A DNA stretch of 11,715 nucleotides from Rhodospirillales bacterium (GCA_015654825.1 JAATGE010000499.1:1-11715), one strand, 5' to 3'; shown: positions 1 to 6,284, counted from the stretch's first letter. Notes: generated from the sequence alone by a model not told the origin. A program made the numbers and translations.

Positions 1-695
1 CCGCCATGCGCCTGTTCGAGCAGGCCGGTGCGGACCAGGTCCCCGCTTTCCTCCACGCCGAACAATTCCTCCTCGACGCGCTCCGGCGTCATCCGCGCGG
101 CGCTGACGATGACGAAGGGCGCGGTGGTGCGCTGGCTCCAGCCGTGGAGCAGGCGCGCCGCGACTTCCTTGCCGACGCCGGGGCCACCGGTGATCAGCAC
201 CCGGCTGCCGGTCGAGGCTACCCGCTTGAGGGTGGCGCGCACCGAATTGATCGCGCCCGAGCTGCCGGTCAGATCGTTTTCGCGACCCACCGAGGCGCGC
301 AGCGATTTCACCTCCTGCCGCAGCCGGTCGGTCTCGGTGGCCCGCTCGACCATCAGCAGCAGCCGCTCGGCCTCGAACGGCTTCTCGATGAAGTCGGAGG
401 CACCGCGCCGGATCGCCGCCACGGCGGTATCCAGATTGCCGTGGCCGGAGATCACCAGCACGGGAATCGAGGAATCGCGCCGCTTGATCTCGTCGAGCAG
501 TTCCAGCCCGTCGAGCCGCGATCCCTGCAGCCACACGTCCAATATCACCAGCGACGGCCGCCGCGCGCGGAACGCGGCAATAGCGGCATCCGAGTCGGCC
601 GCCTGGCGCGTCTCGTAGCCCTCGTCGCGCAGCAGTCCCTCGATCAGCAGCCGGATATCCGGCTCGTCATCGACTATCAGGATTTCATGCGCCAT
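1..695 (-). CDS. ntrX: Response regulator NtrX, 5' part (C-terminal part beyond the window)
   Basis: NtrX is the cytoplasmic response regulator that receives phosphate from NtrY; in alphaproteobacteria the pair is tied to nitrogen and redox control. About 231 residues are visible from the ATG at 693-695. The receiver domain (about 3-118) shows the acidic pair D9/D10, the phospho-acceptor D53 in ILDVWLQGSRLDG, S83 in VISGHGN and K105 in EKPF. An AAA+ domain begins near residue 141 (LTGSSGAIN) with Walker A GGPGVGKE at 170-177, then ELFG at 210-213. The GAFTGA loop expected just after ELFG is absent: VEESGDLVRTGLLEQAHGG follows directly. The WLQGSRLDG stretch and this shortened loop favour NtrX over NtrC. 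The start overlaps the end of ntrY by 11 bases, with GAGAAAGG upstream as a ribosome site, so translational coupling is likely. The C-terminal DNA-binding domain lies outside the window. Confidence 0.93.
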   Translation of the reverse strand, partial: MAHEILIVDDEPDIRLLIEGLLRDEGYETRQAADSDAAIAAFRARRPSLVILDVWLQGSRLDGLELLDEIKRRDSSIPVLVISGHGNLDTAVAAIRRGASDFIEKPFEAERLLLMVERATETDRLRQEVKSLRASVGRENDLTGSSGAINSVRATLKRVASTGSRVLITGGPGVGKEVAARLLHGWSQRTTAPFVIVSAARMTPERVEEELFGVEESGDLVRTGLLEQAHG

Positions 696-3006
696 CGGCA
701 CCTTTCTCGGATTTGGCCGGCAGGATCAGCGTGGCGACCGCGCCGGAACTGTGGCCCGGCCGATCGTCCAGTGTGACCGATCCGCCATGGTCCTCCATGA
801 TCTTCTTCACAATGGCAAGACCGAGACCAGTCCCTTTAGGCTTGTGAGTGACATACGGTTCCGTGAGCCGGTCACGATCCTGCTGCGGCAAGCCAACCCC
901 GTTGTCGGATACGGCGATTCGCACTGCGCCATCCGACACGCAAACAGCGACAGAAATAAGGCCAAGCGGCGCGCCGCCGCTGTCGTTAGCGCTGCGCGGC
1001 GGGAGTCCAGACTCCAATGAATGGGGGTCTGGGGCCGTCGTGCGCAGCACGCTTTCGCGTGACGGCCCCAGCGGGTCCAGGGCAGCGCCCTGGCCTATCG
1101 CGTCGACCGCGTTCTGCAGCAAATTCGTAACCGCCTGACCCAGCAACCTCCGATCCGCCGGCGCCACCGGCCCCCGCTCCGGAATATCCGTCTCCCACAC
1201 GATCTCCGGATGCGCCGACTTCTGCAGCACCAAAGCCTCGCGAGCGATGCGCCCGATATCCTCCCGCCTGATCACCGGCAGCGGCATCCTTGCAAACGCG
1301 GAAAACTCGTCCACCATCCGCCCGATATCGCCCACATGCCGGATAATCGTGTCGGCGCACTGCGTGAAAGTCTCCGGGTCGGAGGTAATTTCCCGCGCGA
1401 ACCGCCGCTTCAGCCGCTCCGCCGCCAACTGAATGGGGGTCAGCGGATTCTTGATTTCATGCGCAATCCGCCGCGCCACATCCGCCCACGCCGCCTTGCG
1501 CTGCGCCGACTGCAACTCGGTAATATCGTCGAACGTCACCACATACCCGTCGGTCCGCCCCGCCGTCTGCTCCGCCCCGATGCGCACCAGGAAAGTCCGC
1601 CGATTGCTCTTCGGCCCCACCTGCACCTCGCCGGTCACCGCCCGCTCCGGGTCCGCCATCACGCCTTCCAGCATCGGCGCCAGCTCCGGCACCACCTCGG
1701 GCAGCCGGTGCCCGATATGGGCGAAGATATCCGCCCCCAGCAGGTCCGCCGCCGCCCGGTTCGGCAGCTCGATCCGCCCCTCCCCGTCCAGCCCGATCAC
1801 CCCCGCCGAAACCCCCGCCAGCACCGACTCGGTAAACCGCCGCCGCTCATCGATCTGCCCATAAGCCTGCATCAGCTCCGTCCGCTGCGACTCCAGCTGG
1901 TCGGTCATCCGGTTGAACGCCCGCGAAAGCCCCGCCAGCTCGTCGCCGCTCTCGATCTCCGGCACCCGCACCCCCAGGTCGCCGCCCCGCACCCGCTCCG
2001 CCGCCTCGATCAGCCACCCCACCGGCCGCACGATCTGGTTCGCCAGCACCAGCCCGATCAGCACCGCCGCCGACAGCATCAGCAGCGCCACCAGCGCGAA
2101 AATCAGCGCGAACGTCACCTGCAGCCCGGACCGGTTCTGGTCCACCCGCTGGTACTCGGCCACCGCCTCCTCGGTATGCCGCATGTGGTCCAGGATATGC
2201 GGATCGACGGCCCGCTCGATCAGCAGCATCAGCGGCGGCGTGCTGTTCAGCTCCACCAACGCCCGCACCTCCGTGCTGGCCTCGTTGCCCAGGATCGGCA
2301 CCTCGCCCTGCCGCGCCGCCTCCACCGCCGCCGCCGGCAGCTGCCCCGGCCCCAGCCCCGCCATCAGCCCGGCACTGGCCACCACCTCCCCCGTATCCGG
2401 CCGGTAGATAATCGCCTCGTCGAGCCCCCGCAGTGTCGTCTGCGCCACCAGCACCTGGCCGAACTCGTACGGGTTCTCCGCCAGTATCAGCCCCGGCCGC
2501 TCCAAATCCGCCTTCATGCCGAGCGCATCGGTCTTGATCGCGTCGCGATGTTCGGAAAGGTAGCCCTGGCTGGCCTGCAGCCCCTCCTCCAGCGCCGTGC
2601 GCACGCGATCATTGAACCAGGTCTGAATCCCGAGCCCGAAGAACGCGGTGGTAAAAATGCCCACCATGATGGTCGGCGCCACCGCGACGACGCTGAACAG
2701 CATCACCAGCCGCACATGCAGCCGCGCCCCGGCGGACCCCTGCCGCCGCGCCACCCACACCCGGGTCAGCCGTCCCGCCAGCGACGCCCCCAGCAGCAGC
2801 AGCACCGTCAGGTTGCTGACCACCAGCGCCGTCACGAGGTTAGGCCGCAGCGACAGCGGCGCCCCGCTCGACATCATGGCAAAACTGCCAATCCCAAGCC
2901 CGCCCGCCGTCGCCGCCAGGATCAGCGTCGCAAACCGCCCCAGCAGCAAATCCGCCAGGCGGCGCAAACGGGACGTAGCGGGGGCCGCTTCCAGGGTGGT
3001 GCTCAC
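685..3006 (-). CDS. ntrY: Membrane sensor histidine kinase NtrY, with an in-frame repeat insertion
   Basis: NtrY is the inner-membrane histidine kinase that phosphorylates NtrX. The 773-residue protein has membrane segments near 26-46, 56-78, 98-126 and 297-322, with a periplasmic sensor region at about 127-296. HAMP (about 323-376) and PAS (about 388-495) domains follow. The HisKA domain carries the phospho-acceptor H516 in RRIAHEIKNPLTP. The ATPase domain shows the N box NLLQNAVDAI (628-637), DNGVGLP (701-707) and KGTGLGL (724-730), so every catalytic motif is present. Residues of about 638-683 are unusual: they are Pro/Ser/Gly-rich and are encoded by a palindromic repeat seen elsewhere in the window (966-1095). 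The start is GTG at 3004-3006 with AAAGG about 8 bases upstream; no better in-frame start is visible. The gene upstream is not ntrC: a repeat and an insertion sequence occupy 3036-4531, so ntrYX is cut off from any ntrBC partner on that side. Confidence 0.94.
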   Translation of the reverse strand: MSTTLEAAPATSRLRRLADLLLGRFATLILAATAGGLGIGSFAMMSSGAPLSLRPNLVTALVVSNLTVLLLLGASLAGRLTRVWVARRQGSAGARLHVRLVMLFSVVAVAPTIMVGIFTTAFFGLGIQTWFNDRVRTALEEGLQASQGYLSEHRDAIKTDALGMKADLERPGLILAENPYEFGQVLVAQTTLRGLDEAIIYRPDTGEVVASAGLMAGLGPGQLPAAAVEAARQGEVPILGNEASTEVRALVELNSTPPLMLLIERAVDPHILDHMRHTEEAVAEYQRVDQNRSGLQVTFALIFALVALLMLSAAVLIGLVLANQIVRPVGWLIEAAERVRGGDLGVRVPEIESGDELAGLSRAFNRMTDQLESQRTELMQAYGQIDERRRFTESVLAGVSAGVIGLDGEGRIELPNRAAADLLGADIFAHIGHRLPEVVPELAPMLEGVMADPERAVTGEVQVGPKSNRRTFLVRIGAEQTAGRTDGYVVTFDDITELQSAQRKAAWADVARRIAHEIKNPLTPIQLAAERLKRRFAREITSDPETFTQCADTIIRHVGDIGRMVDEFSAFARMPLPVIRREDIGRIAREALVLQKSAHPEIVWETDIPERGPVAPADRRLLGQAVTNLLQNAVDAIGQGAALDPLGPSRESVLRTTAPDPHSLESGLPPRSANDSGGAPLGLISVAVCVSDGAVRIAVSDNGVGLPQQDRDRLTEPYVTHKPKGTGLGLAIVKKIMEDHGGSVTLDDRPGHSSGAVATLILPAKSEKGADGA
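966..1095 (-). repeat. Mosaic palindromic repeat, copy A, inside ntrY
   Basis: This is a short version of the repeat found at 3036-4531 and 8169-8442, oriented along ntrY. Block 1 (1064-1095) matches 3036-3067 at 31 of 32 positions. Block 2 (1023-1036) matches the GGCCCCAGACCCC found just right of the insertion sequence. Block 3 (973-1003) is identical over 31 nt to the complement of 8366-8396 and differs at one position from 4455-4485. Between blocks 1 and 2 is a 9-bp stem (1031-1039 with 1061-1069) enclosing two overlapping small hairpins (1040-1050 and 1048-1061). It is read in frame as part of NtrY, with no stop. Exact ends are uncertain by a few bases. Confidence 0.85.
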
Positions 3007-3035
3007 GCTTCGGCCTTTAGCATGGAAATTAGAAA

Positions 3036-3075
3036 GGCCAGGGCTCTGCCCTGGACCCGCTGGGGCCTTAGGCCC
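3036..3075 (+). repeat. Mosaic palindromic repeat, copy B, left part (split by the insertion sequence)
   Basis: This part contains the hairpin-forming block starting GGCCAGGGCTCTGCCC, then the left arm of a second palindrome ending at 3075. Joined to 4365 onward, with one copy of AGGCCC removed, it restores CTGGGGCCTTAGGCCCCAG, two 9-bp arms around one central base. It lies 29 bp upstream of the ntrY start, so it could affect ntrY transcription or mRNA stability. Confidence 0.85.
3070..3075 (+). repeat. Target-site duplication AGGCCC, left copy
   Basis: AGGCCC directly abuts the left end of the insertion sequence and is repeated at 4359-4364 directly after the right end. The 6-bp length is within the range seen for IS481-type elements. 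Because the site is a palindrome arm, part of the match could be pre-existing symmetry, but the reconstructed target is coherent only if one copy is a duplication. Confidence 0.8.
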
Positions 3076-3125
3076 TGTTTAGACCGGAGACATGCTGGAC
3101 GGATGTTCGGAGACATCCCGGACGG
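3076..3125 (+). repeat. Left terminal inverted repeat of the insertion sequence
   Basis: About 39 of the first 50 bases match the complement of 4309-4358. CGGAGACAT followed by GGAC three bases later occurs twice, 23 bp apart, suggesting two transposase binding sites. The transposase stop codon (TAA, 3079-3081) lies inside this repeat, three bases from the element's end. Confidence 0.85.
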
Positions 3126-4278
3126 TTGACACCTCCGGTTCTGTGTCGCGCGGGTTGCCCTGCAGGGCAACCCGCGCGACACAGAACCGGCTGAAATAGA
3201 CCTTCCAGGCCCCCTCCTCGGTGGTTGGCCGCAGGGCAACGTCCAGCCCGGCAAAACCCTGCGACAGCCTGATACGGCGGCCTTGGAACGATAGACTGCC
3301 ATCCGCGGCCACACGCCGCACCTGATCCGTCGTGTAATACTCGGGCGCCGCCAACTGCTCGCTATAGCTGCGTGCGCTCGGCTGGTAGCGGCTCGATGGC
3401 ACCGCCAAGCGCAACGACTCATGCGGCCGCTCATCGTTGTAGATCCGGCGCCACGCATCAAACGCCGCCTGGCAGCTCGCCAGGTCAGCATACCGCGCTG
3501 CCTGCAGCACCTCGATGTCCAGCGATCTGTGGAAACGCTCGTCCTTGCCTTGCGTCTGCGGATGATACGGACGCCCATGCAGCATCCTGACGCCAACCCG
3601 CATCAGCCAGACCTCCAGCGCCGTGTAGCTCGTCTCGCCGCCGCCGCCCCACGGCGAGCCGTTGTCGCACAACAGCGCCTCGGGCAGCCCGTAGCGCCGG
3701 AACAGCGCGATCAGATGACCCCGCACGGTCTCCTGCTGCTCATCGCCGCACGCAAATAAGCCAACCGAATAGCGGCAATGGTCGTCCAGCACGGTCAGCG
3801 GATGGCAGCGCCCGCGCGCCAGCGCGAAATGACCCTTGAAGTCCATCTGCCAAAGCTCGTTCGGCGCAGCCCGTTCAAAACGTTGAAACGCCCGGTGTTT
3901 GGCCGCCTCAGCCGCATCGATCAGATCGTGCCGACGCAATATCTCGGTCACCGTCGAGGCCGACGGCACACCTTCAACACCCATATCGCGCAGCCGGCGC
4001 GCCAGCTTGCGGCCACCCCAGCGCGGGTGCGCCTGGCGCAGCGCCACCACCTGCGCCTCGATCGCCGCCGAACTCTTGCGCGGGCTCGTCTTGGGCCGTC
4101 GCGAACGATCCTGCAGACCCTCTGCTCCCTGCTCGCGGTGGCGCCGCAGATACGCAAACCCGGTCGAGCGACTGATGCCAAAGCGGCGGCACAGCTCCAC
4201 CACACTCACCACCTCGCGTTCCGCCTCGCGGACAAACTCCTGACGGCTCTGCATGACTGAGACCTGCTTCCAGGGCAT
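3079..4278 (-). CDS. IS481-type DDE transposase
   Basis: This 399-residue transposase catalyses movement of the surrounding element. An N-terminal helix-turn-helix (about 20-60, VVELCRRFGISRSTGFAYLRR) is followed by a second DNA-binding region to about 130. The rve-type catalytic core has D146 (WQMDFKGHF), D205 (LLCDNGSPW) and E247 (GKDERFHRSL). The tail holds YNDERPHESL at 280-289. The frame stays open further upstream, but the ATG at 4276-4278 gives MPWKQVSVM, the N-terminus typical of the family, with GGGAG about 8 bases before it. Codons of about residues 363-382 lie in a perfect 56-nt palindrome, and the reading frame ends inside the left inverted repeat. All key residues are present and there is no frameshift, so it looks functional. 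Confidence 0.95.
   Translation of the reverse strand: MPWKQVSVMQSRQEFVREAEREVVSVVELCRRFGISRSTGFAYLRRHREQGAEGLQDRSRRPKTSPRKSSAAIEAQVVALRQAHPRWGGRKLARRLRDMGVEGVPSASTVTEILRRHDLIDAAEAAKHRAFQRFERAAPNELWQMDFKGHFALARGRCHPLTVLDDHCRYSVGLFACGDEQQETVRGHLIALFRRYGLPEALLCDNGSPWGGGGETSYTALEVWLMRVGVRMLHGRPYHPQTQGKDERFHRSLDIEVLQAARYADLASCQAAFDAWRRIYNDERPHESLRLAVPSSRYQPSARSYSEQLAAPEYYTTDQVRRVAADGSLSFQGRRIRLSQGFAGLDVALRPTTEEGAWKVYFSRFCVARVALQGNPRDTEPEVSTVRDVSEHPSSMSPV
3135..3190. repeat. Perfect 56-nt palindrome with no spacer, inside the transposase gene
   Basis: The 28-base arm at 3135-3162 is the exact reverse complement of 3163-3190. The symmetry breaks at both sides (3134/3191). It covers the codons for about residues 363-382 of the transposase. 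RNA from either strand could fold into a 26-28-bp hairpin about 55 bases before the transposase stop. Confidence 0.97.
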
Positions 4279-4308
4279 CGGAGTGCTCCCGCACCGTTGA
4301 GCCCAAAA

Positions 4309-4358
4309 GCGTCCAGCATGTCTCCGAACAAATGTCCGATATGTCTCCGGTCTGTACA
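4309..4358 (-). repeat. Right terminal inverted repeat of the insertion sequence
   Basis: Read on the minus strand it begins TGTACAGACCGGAGACAT and again carries two CGGAGACAT-NNN-GGAC units 23 bp apart. It lies upstream of the transposase start at 4278, so it probably overlaps the transposase promoter; no clear -35/-10 pair is visible. Confidence 0.85.
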
Positions 4359-4364
4359 AGGCCC
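4359..4364 (+). repeat. Target-site duplication AGGCCC, right copy
   Basis: It directly follows the right inverted repeat and matches 3070-3075. Confidence 0.8.
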
Positions 4365-4531
4365 CAGACCCCGATTTTATTTGTTCCGAGACTGGCACTG
4401 GCACCGAGCGAACTGGCGATGCTTGGCGGATCGCACCGATCTAGCAGAAAGACTCCCGCCGCGCAGCGCTAACGACATCGGCGGCACGCCGGCGGGGGTC
4501 CAGGGGGCGGAGCCCCTGGTCGGCGAAGCCA
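4359..4531 (+). repeat. Mosaic palindromic repeat, copy B, right part
   Basis: This continues the repeat interrupted at 3075. It carries block 2 (GGCCCCAGACCCC), a middle section beginning ATTTTATTTGTTCC that resembles 8284-8299, block 3 (4455-4485) and block 4 (4493-4531). Block 4 is identical over 39 nt to 8404-8442 and includes the hairpin CCAGGGGGCGGAGCCCCTGG. The right part ends 32 bp from the stop of the GloVer gene, and since that gene reads into it, block 4 could serve as its 3' hairpin. No T-run follows, so a classical intrinsic terminator is not supported. Confidence 0.85.
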
Positions 4532-4563
4532 GTTAATCTCACGTGGCCAGACTCTTGGGGCTT

Positions 4564-5745
4564 CTACGGTACGAGTTTGAACACCGTGCCCGAGCCATGG
4601 CCGCCGCCCGATGTCACGCCGTAGAGGGCGCCGCTCTTGTCGGCCAGCAACGGCCCGGAGGGCGCCACACCATCTGAAATGTCGAAATCGTGGCTCATGG
4701 CGAAAGCCAGCGTTTTCGGGTTGAACTGGAACAGCGTGCCGGCGCCCGATCCGCCGCCCTGCACTGTCGCGCCATAGAGCAGACCCTTGGCGCCGGCTAC
4801 CACACCGAAATCCGGGAATATCCCGCCGCCCTGGCCGGGGAAACTGTACAGCGTGGTGACCGTGCCGGTGCCCGGGTCGAGCTTGTAGATCGTGCCGTCG
4901 CCGGCCGCGGTCGGGCCACCGGCGCGCATCGTCCCGTAGGTGAAACCTTTCTTGATGAGCAGATCAGCGTCGGAACCGGATCCGTCGACATGGTAGTCGA
5001 AGCCGTGCACCACGGCGAACGTTTCGCTCGATAGGTCGAGGCGGAACACGGTGCCTGAGCCGTGCGGGCCGGCCTCGGAGGCGGTGCCATATAGGAGCCC
5101 CGACGGCGCGCGCACCAGCGTGGCTACCGGGGCGATGCCATCGTTCGGCACCAGCTCACGCAATGTGGTCAGGGTCTTGGTGGTGGGTGCGAGGCGGAAC
5201 ACGGTGCCGCAACCCTGTGTCGGGCAGCCGGCGCCGGTGCCGCCATAGGTGGTCGTGCCGTAGAGCTGACCGGCGTCGAGCAGCACCGGACCGATCGGCT
5301 GCGCCCCGTCGGCAAGGCCGGTAAAACGGTACAACGTCTTGAGCTTGCCGGAAGCGATGTTCAGTTTGAACACCGTGCCGCAGCCGGAACTGCAGTGCGG
5401 CGTGGAGCCGCCGCTTGGCGTAACGCCATAGAGGTTGCCTTTGCCATCGAGCACGAGGCCGGATTGCGGGTTTGATCCGTCCGCGCCGCTGAACGAATAC
5501 AGGCTGGTCAACGTCAGGCTGACCGGGTCCAGACTGAAGACGGTGCCGCGGCTGGCGGTGCCGCCGTTGACCGTCACGCCATAGAGGGTACCCGCCTTGT
5601 CCATGACAAGTTTGCCGTACGGCGTGGCGCCGTCGGCGCCGCCGGCAAACTCGTAGAGCGTCTGAAAAGTGCTGGCGTGGGCGGCCGATGCGATAAGGCT
5701 TGCCGTCGTCGCAAGGCCTGCGAGCGCAGGTAACGAAATCCGCAT
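4564..5745 (-). CDS. Secreted GloVer-type tandem-repeat protein, seven repeats
   Basis: The 393-residue protein starts with a signal peptide (about 1-24, MRISLPALAGLATTASLIAS then AAHA). The rest is tandem repeats of about 52 residues with the pattern LY-x-F, DG-x-x-P, LYG-x-T-x-x-GG and GTVF. The LYG positions are 54, 105, 161, 218, 269 (TYG), 323 and 374; the GTVF-like positions are 67, 123, 180, 231, 284 (GTIY), 336 (GTLF) and 386. Seven units filling the mature chain suggest a closed seven-bladed beta-propeller. Repeats 2 and 3 carry short Cys-containing inserts (CSSGCG, CPTQGCG). These match the GloVer repeats annotated in many bacterial exported proteins, whose function is unknown; I infer none. 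The frame is open further upstream to 6189, but the signal peptide and an AAGAGG site about 8 bases away fix the ATG at 5743-5745. The gene ends in TAG right after the last repeat. Confidence 0.88.
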   Translation of the reverse strand: MRISLPALAGLATTASLIASAAHASTFQTLYEFAGGADGATPYGKLVMDKAGTLYGVTVNGGTASRGTVFSLDPVSLTLTSLYSFSGADGSNPQSGLVLDGKGNLYGVTPSGGSTPHCSSGCGTVFKLNIASGKLKTLYRFTGLADGAQPIGPVLLDAGQLYGTTTYGGTGAGCPTQGCGTVFRLAPTTKTLTTLRELVPNDGIAPVATLVRAPSGLLYGTASEAGPHGSGTVFRLDLSSETFAVVHGFDYHVDGSGSDADLLIKKGFTYGTMRAGGPTAAGDGTIYKLDPGTGTVTTLYSFPGQGGGIFPDFGVVAGAKGLLYGATVQGGGSGAGTLFQFNPKTLAFAMSHDFDISDGVAPSGPLLADKSGALYGVTSGGGHGSGTVFKLVP

Positions 5746-5821
5746 TGGCGTCGCCTCTTGGATTTTTTCCGGAACAGTCCCGGTCTGAAGCCACTGATAC
5801 AGGGTAACGATACGCAATGCA

Positions 5822-5837
5822 TCATCCGAACGGATGA
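5822..5837. promoter_or_regulatory. Operator-like inverted repeat upstream of the GloVer gene
   Basis: TCATCCG-AA-CGGATGA is a perfect dyad with 7-bp arms and a 2-base centre, 77 bp upstream of the GloVer start. The size suits a dimeric regulator, but no regulator is known and a clear promoter was not found beside it. Confidence 0.3.
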
Positions 5838-6117
5838 GCGCGGATAAATAGCGATCCGTGCCAGACAATACTGTTGTACGCATAGAATACATAGTCGGCG
5901 CACGAGCCGGGTGAGGCAGGTCAATGCTCGTTTGCCCAGCCCCCGCACTCCCGCGGCCTCGCGATCTGGTCGGAGGCCTTGATGTGGATAATGCGTTGCG
6001 TGAGGAGATTTGTTCCCTTCTCGAAGGCAGGGACCCGACACGCGCCAATCCATCGACCTGGCGATCGCCGCACGCCGCCCCGCGGCCGGGTGAGTCTGCG
6101 ACAGGGCCCTGGCCTCT

Positions 6118-6166
6118 GTTCGCATGGCCGCTTCCGCAAGAAGCTGGCGAAAGTCGCCATGCGAAC
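6118..6166. repeat. Inverted repeat with nested hairpin in the divergent intergenic region
   Basis: GTTCGCATGGC (6118-6128) is the exact complement of GCCATGCGAAC (6156-6166), with 27 bases between. A competing 6-bp hairpin, TGGCGA-AAG-TCGCCA (6145-6159), overlaps the right arm, so two alternative folds are possible. It sits 118 bp upstream of the protease start, just before the AT-rich run. Confidence 0.5.
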
Positions 6167-6172
6167 TTAGGG

Positions 6173-6185
6173 TATAAAAATTTTA
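6173..6185 (+). promoter_or_regulatory. AT-rich candidate -10 region for the protease gene
   Basis: TATAAAAATTTTA stands out in GC-rich surroundings and TATAAA (6173-6178) resembles a -10 element. No convincing -35 hexamer lies 16-18 bp upstream. The leader to the ATG at 6285 would be about 100 nt. Confidence 0.3.
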
Positions 6186-6273
6186 GCATGTGATTTCAGT
6201 ATGTTGGCTGCGCCGCGGCCGTGGCACGCACCGTGCAGAATAGGCCCCCGGCGCCCGACGTCGGGCGACCGAA

Positions 6274-6278
6274 GGAGG
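6274..6278 (+). promoter_or_regulatory. Strong ribosome binding site deciding the protease start
   Basis: GGAGG within GAAGGAGGAT sits six bases before the ATG at 6285. This favours that start over the in-frame ATG at 6201, which lacks a ribosome site and would bury the signal peptide. Confidence 0.85.
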
Positions 6279-6284
6279 ATCGAT

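Larger units (their letters stand above)
3076..4358 (-). mobile_element. Complete IS481-family insertion sequence, 1283 bp
   Basis: The element is bounded by imperfect terminal inverted repeats that begin TGTTTAGACCGGAGACAT (left, plus strand) and TGTACAGACCGGAGACAT (right, minus strand). It carries one transposase gene and is flanked by the 6-bp duplication AGGCCC. The transposase reads toward ntrY. Both ends, the open transposase frame with its DDE residues, and an intact duplication all point to a recent and possibly still mobile insertion. Its target was the apex of a palindrome in repeat copy B. Family assignment rests on the transposase sequence style and TGT ends; the exact IS name cannot be given from sequence alone. 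Confidence 0.9.
5746..6284. other. Divergent intergenic region between the GloVer and protease genes
   Basis: This 539-bp stretch must hold the promoters of two divergent genes. Open frames cross it, including an in-frame extension of the GloVer gene, but none has a good start with a ribosome site or a recognisable protein. It contains two inverted repeats (5822-5837 and 6118-6166) and an AT-rich run at 6173-6185. No RNA gene is recognisable. Confidence 0.6.

Noticed and set aside
1210..3129. Plus-strand open frame of 639 codons opposite ntrY
   Set aside because: It is rich in Arg, His, Pro and Gln, has no domain or ribosome site, and mirrors the codon bias of ntrY, whose protein is clearly real.
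4405..4536. Short plus-strand frame ending in repeat copy B
   Set aside because: Its residues come from the repeat and the IS end, with no ribosome site; the likeness to the NtrY loop reflects shared repeat DNA, not a gene.
6101..6113. CAGGGCCCTGGCC as another copy of the palindromic repeat
   Set aside because: Only about a dozen bases agree with block 1 and the other blocks are missing, which is easily chance in GC-rich DNA.
5746..6189. Upstream in-frame extension of the GloVer gene by 148 codons
   Set aside because: The extension would bury a typical signal peptide, resembles no protein, and the ATG at 5745 has its own ribosome site.
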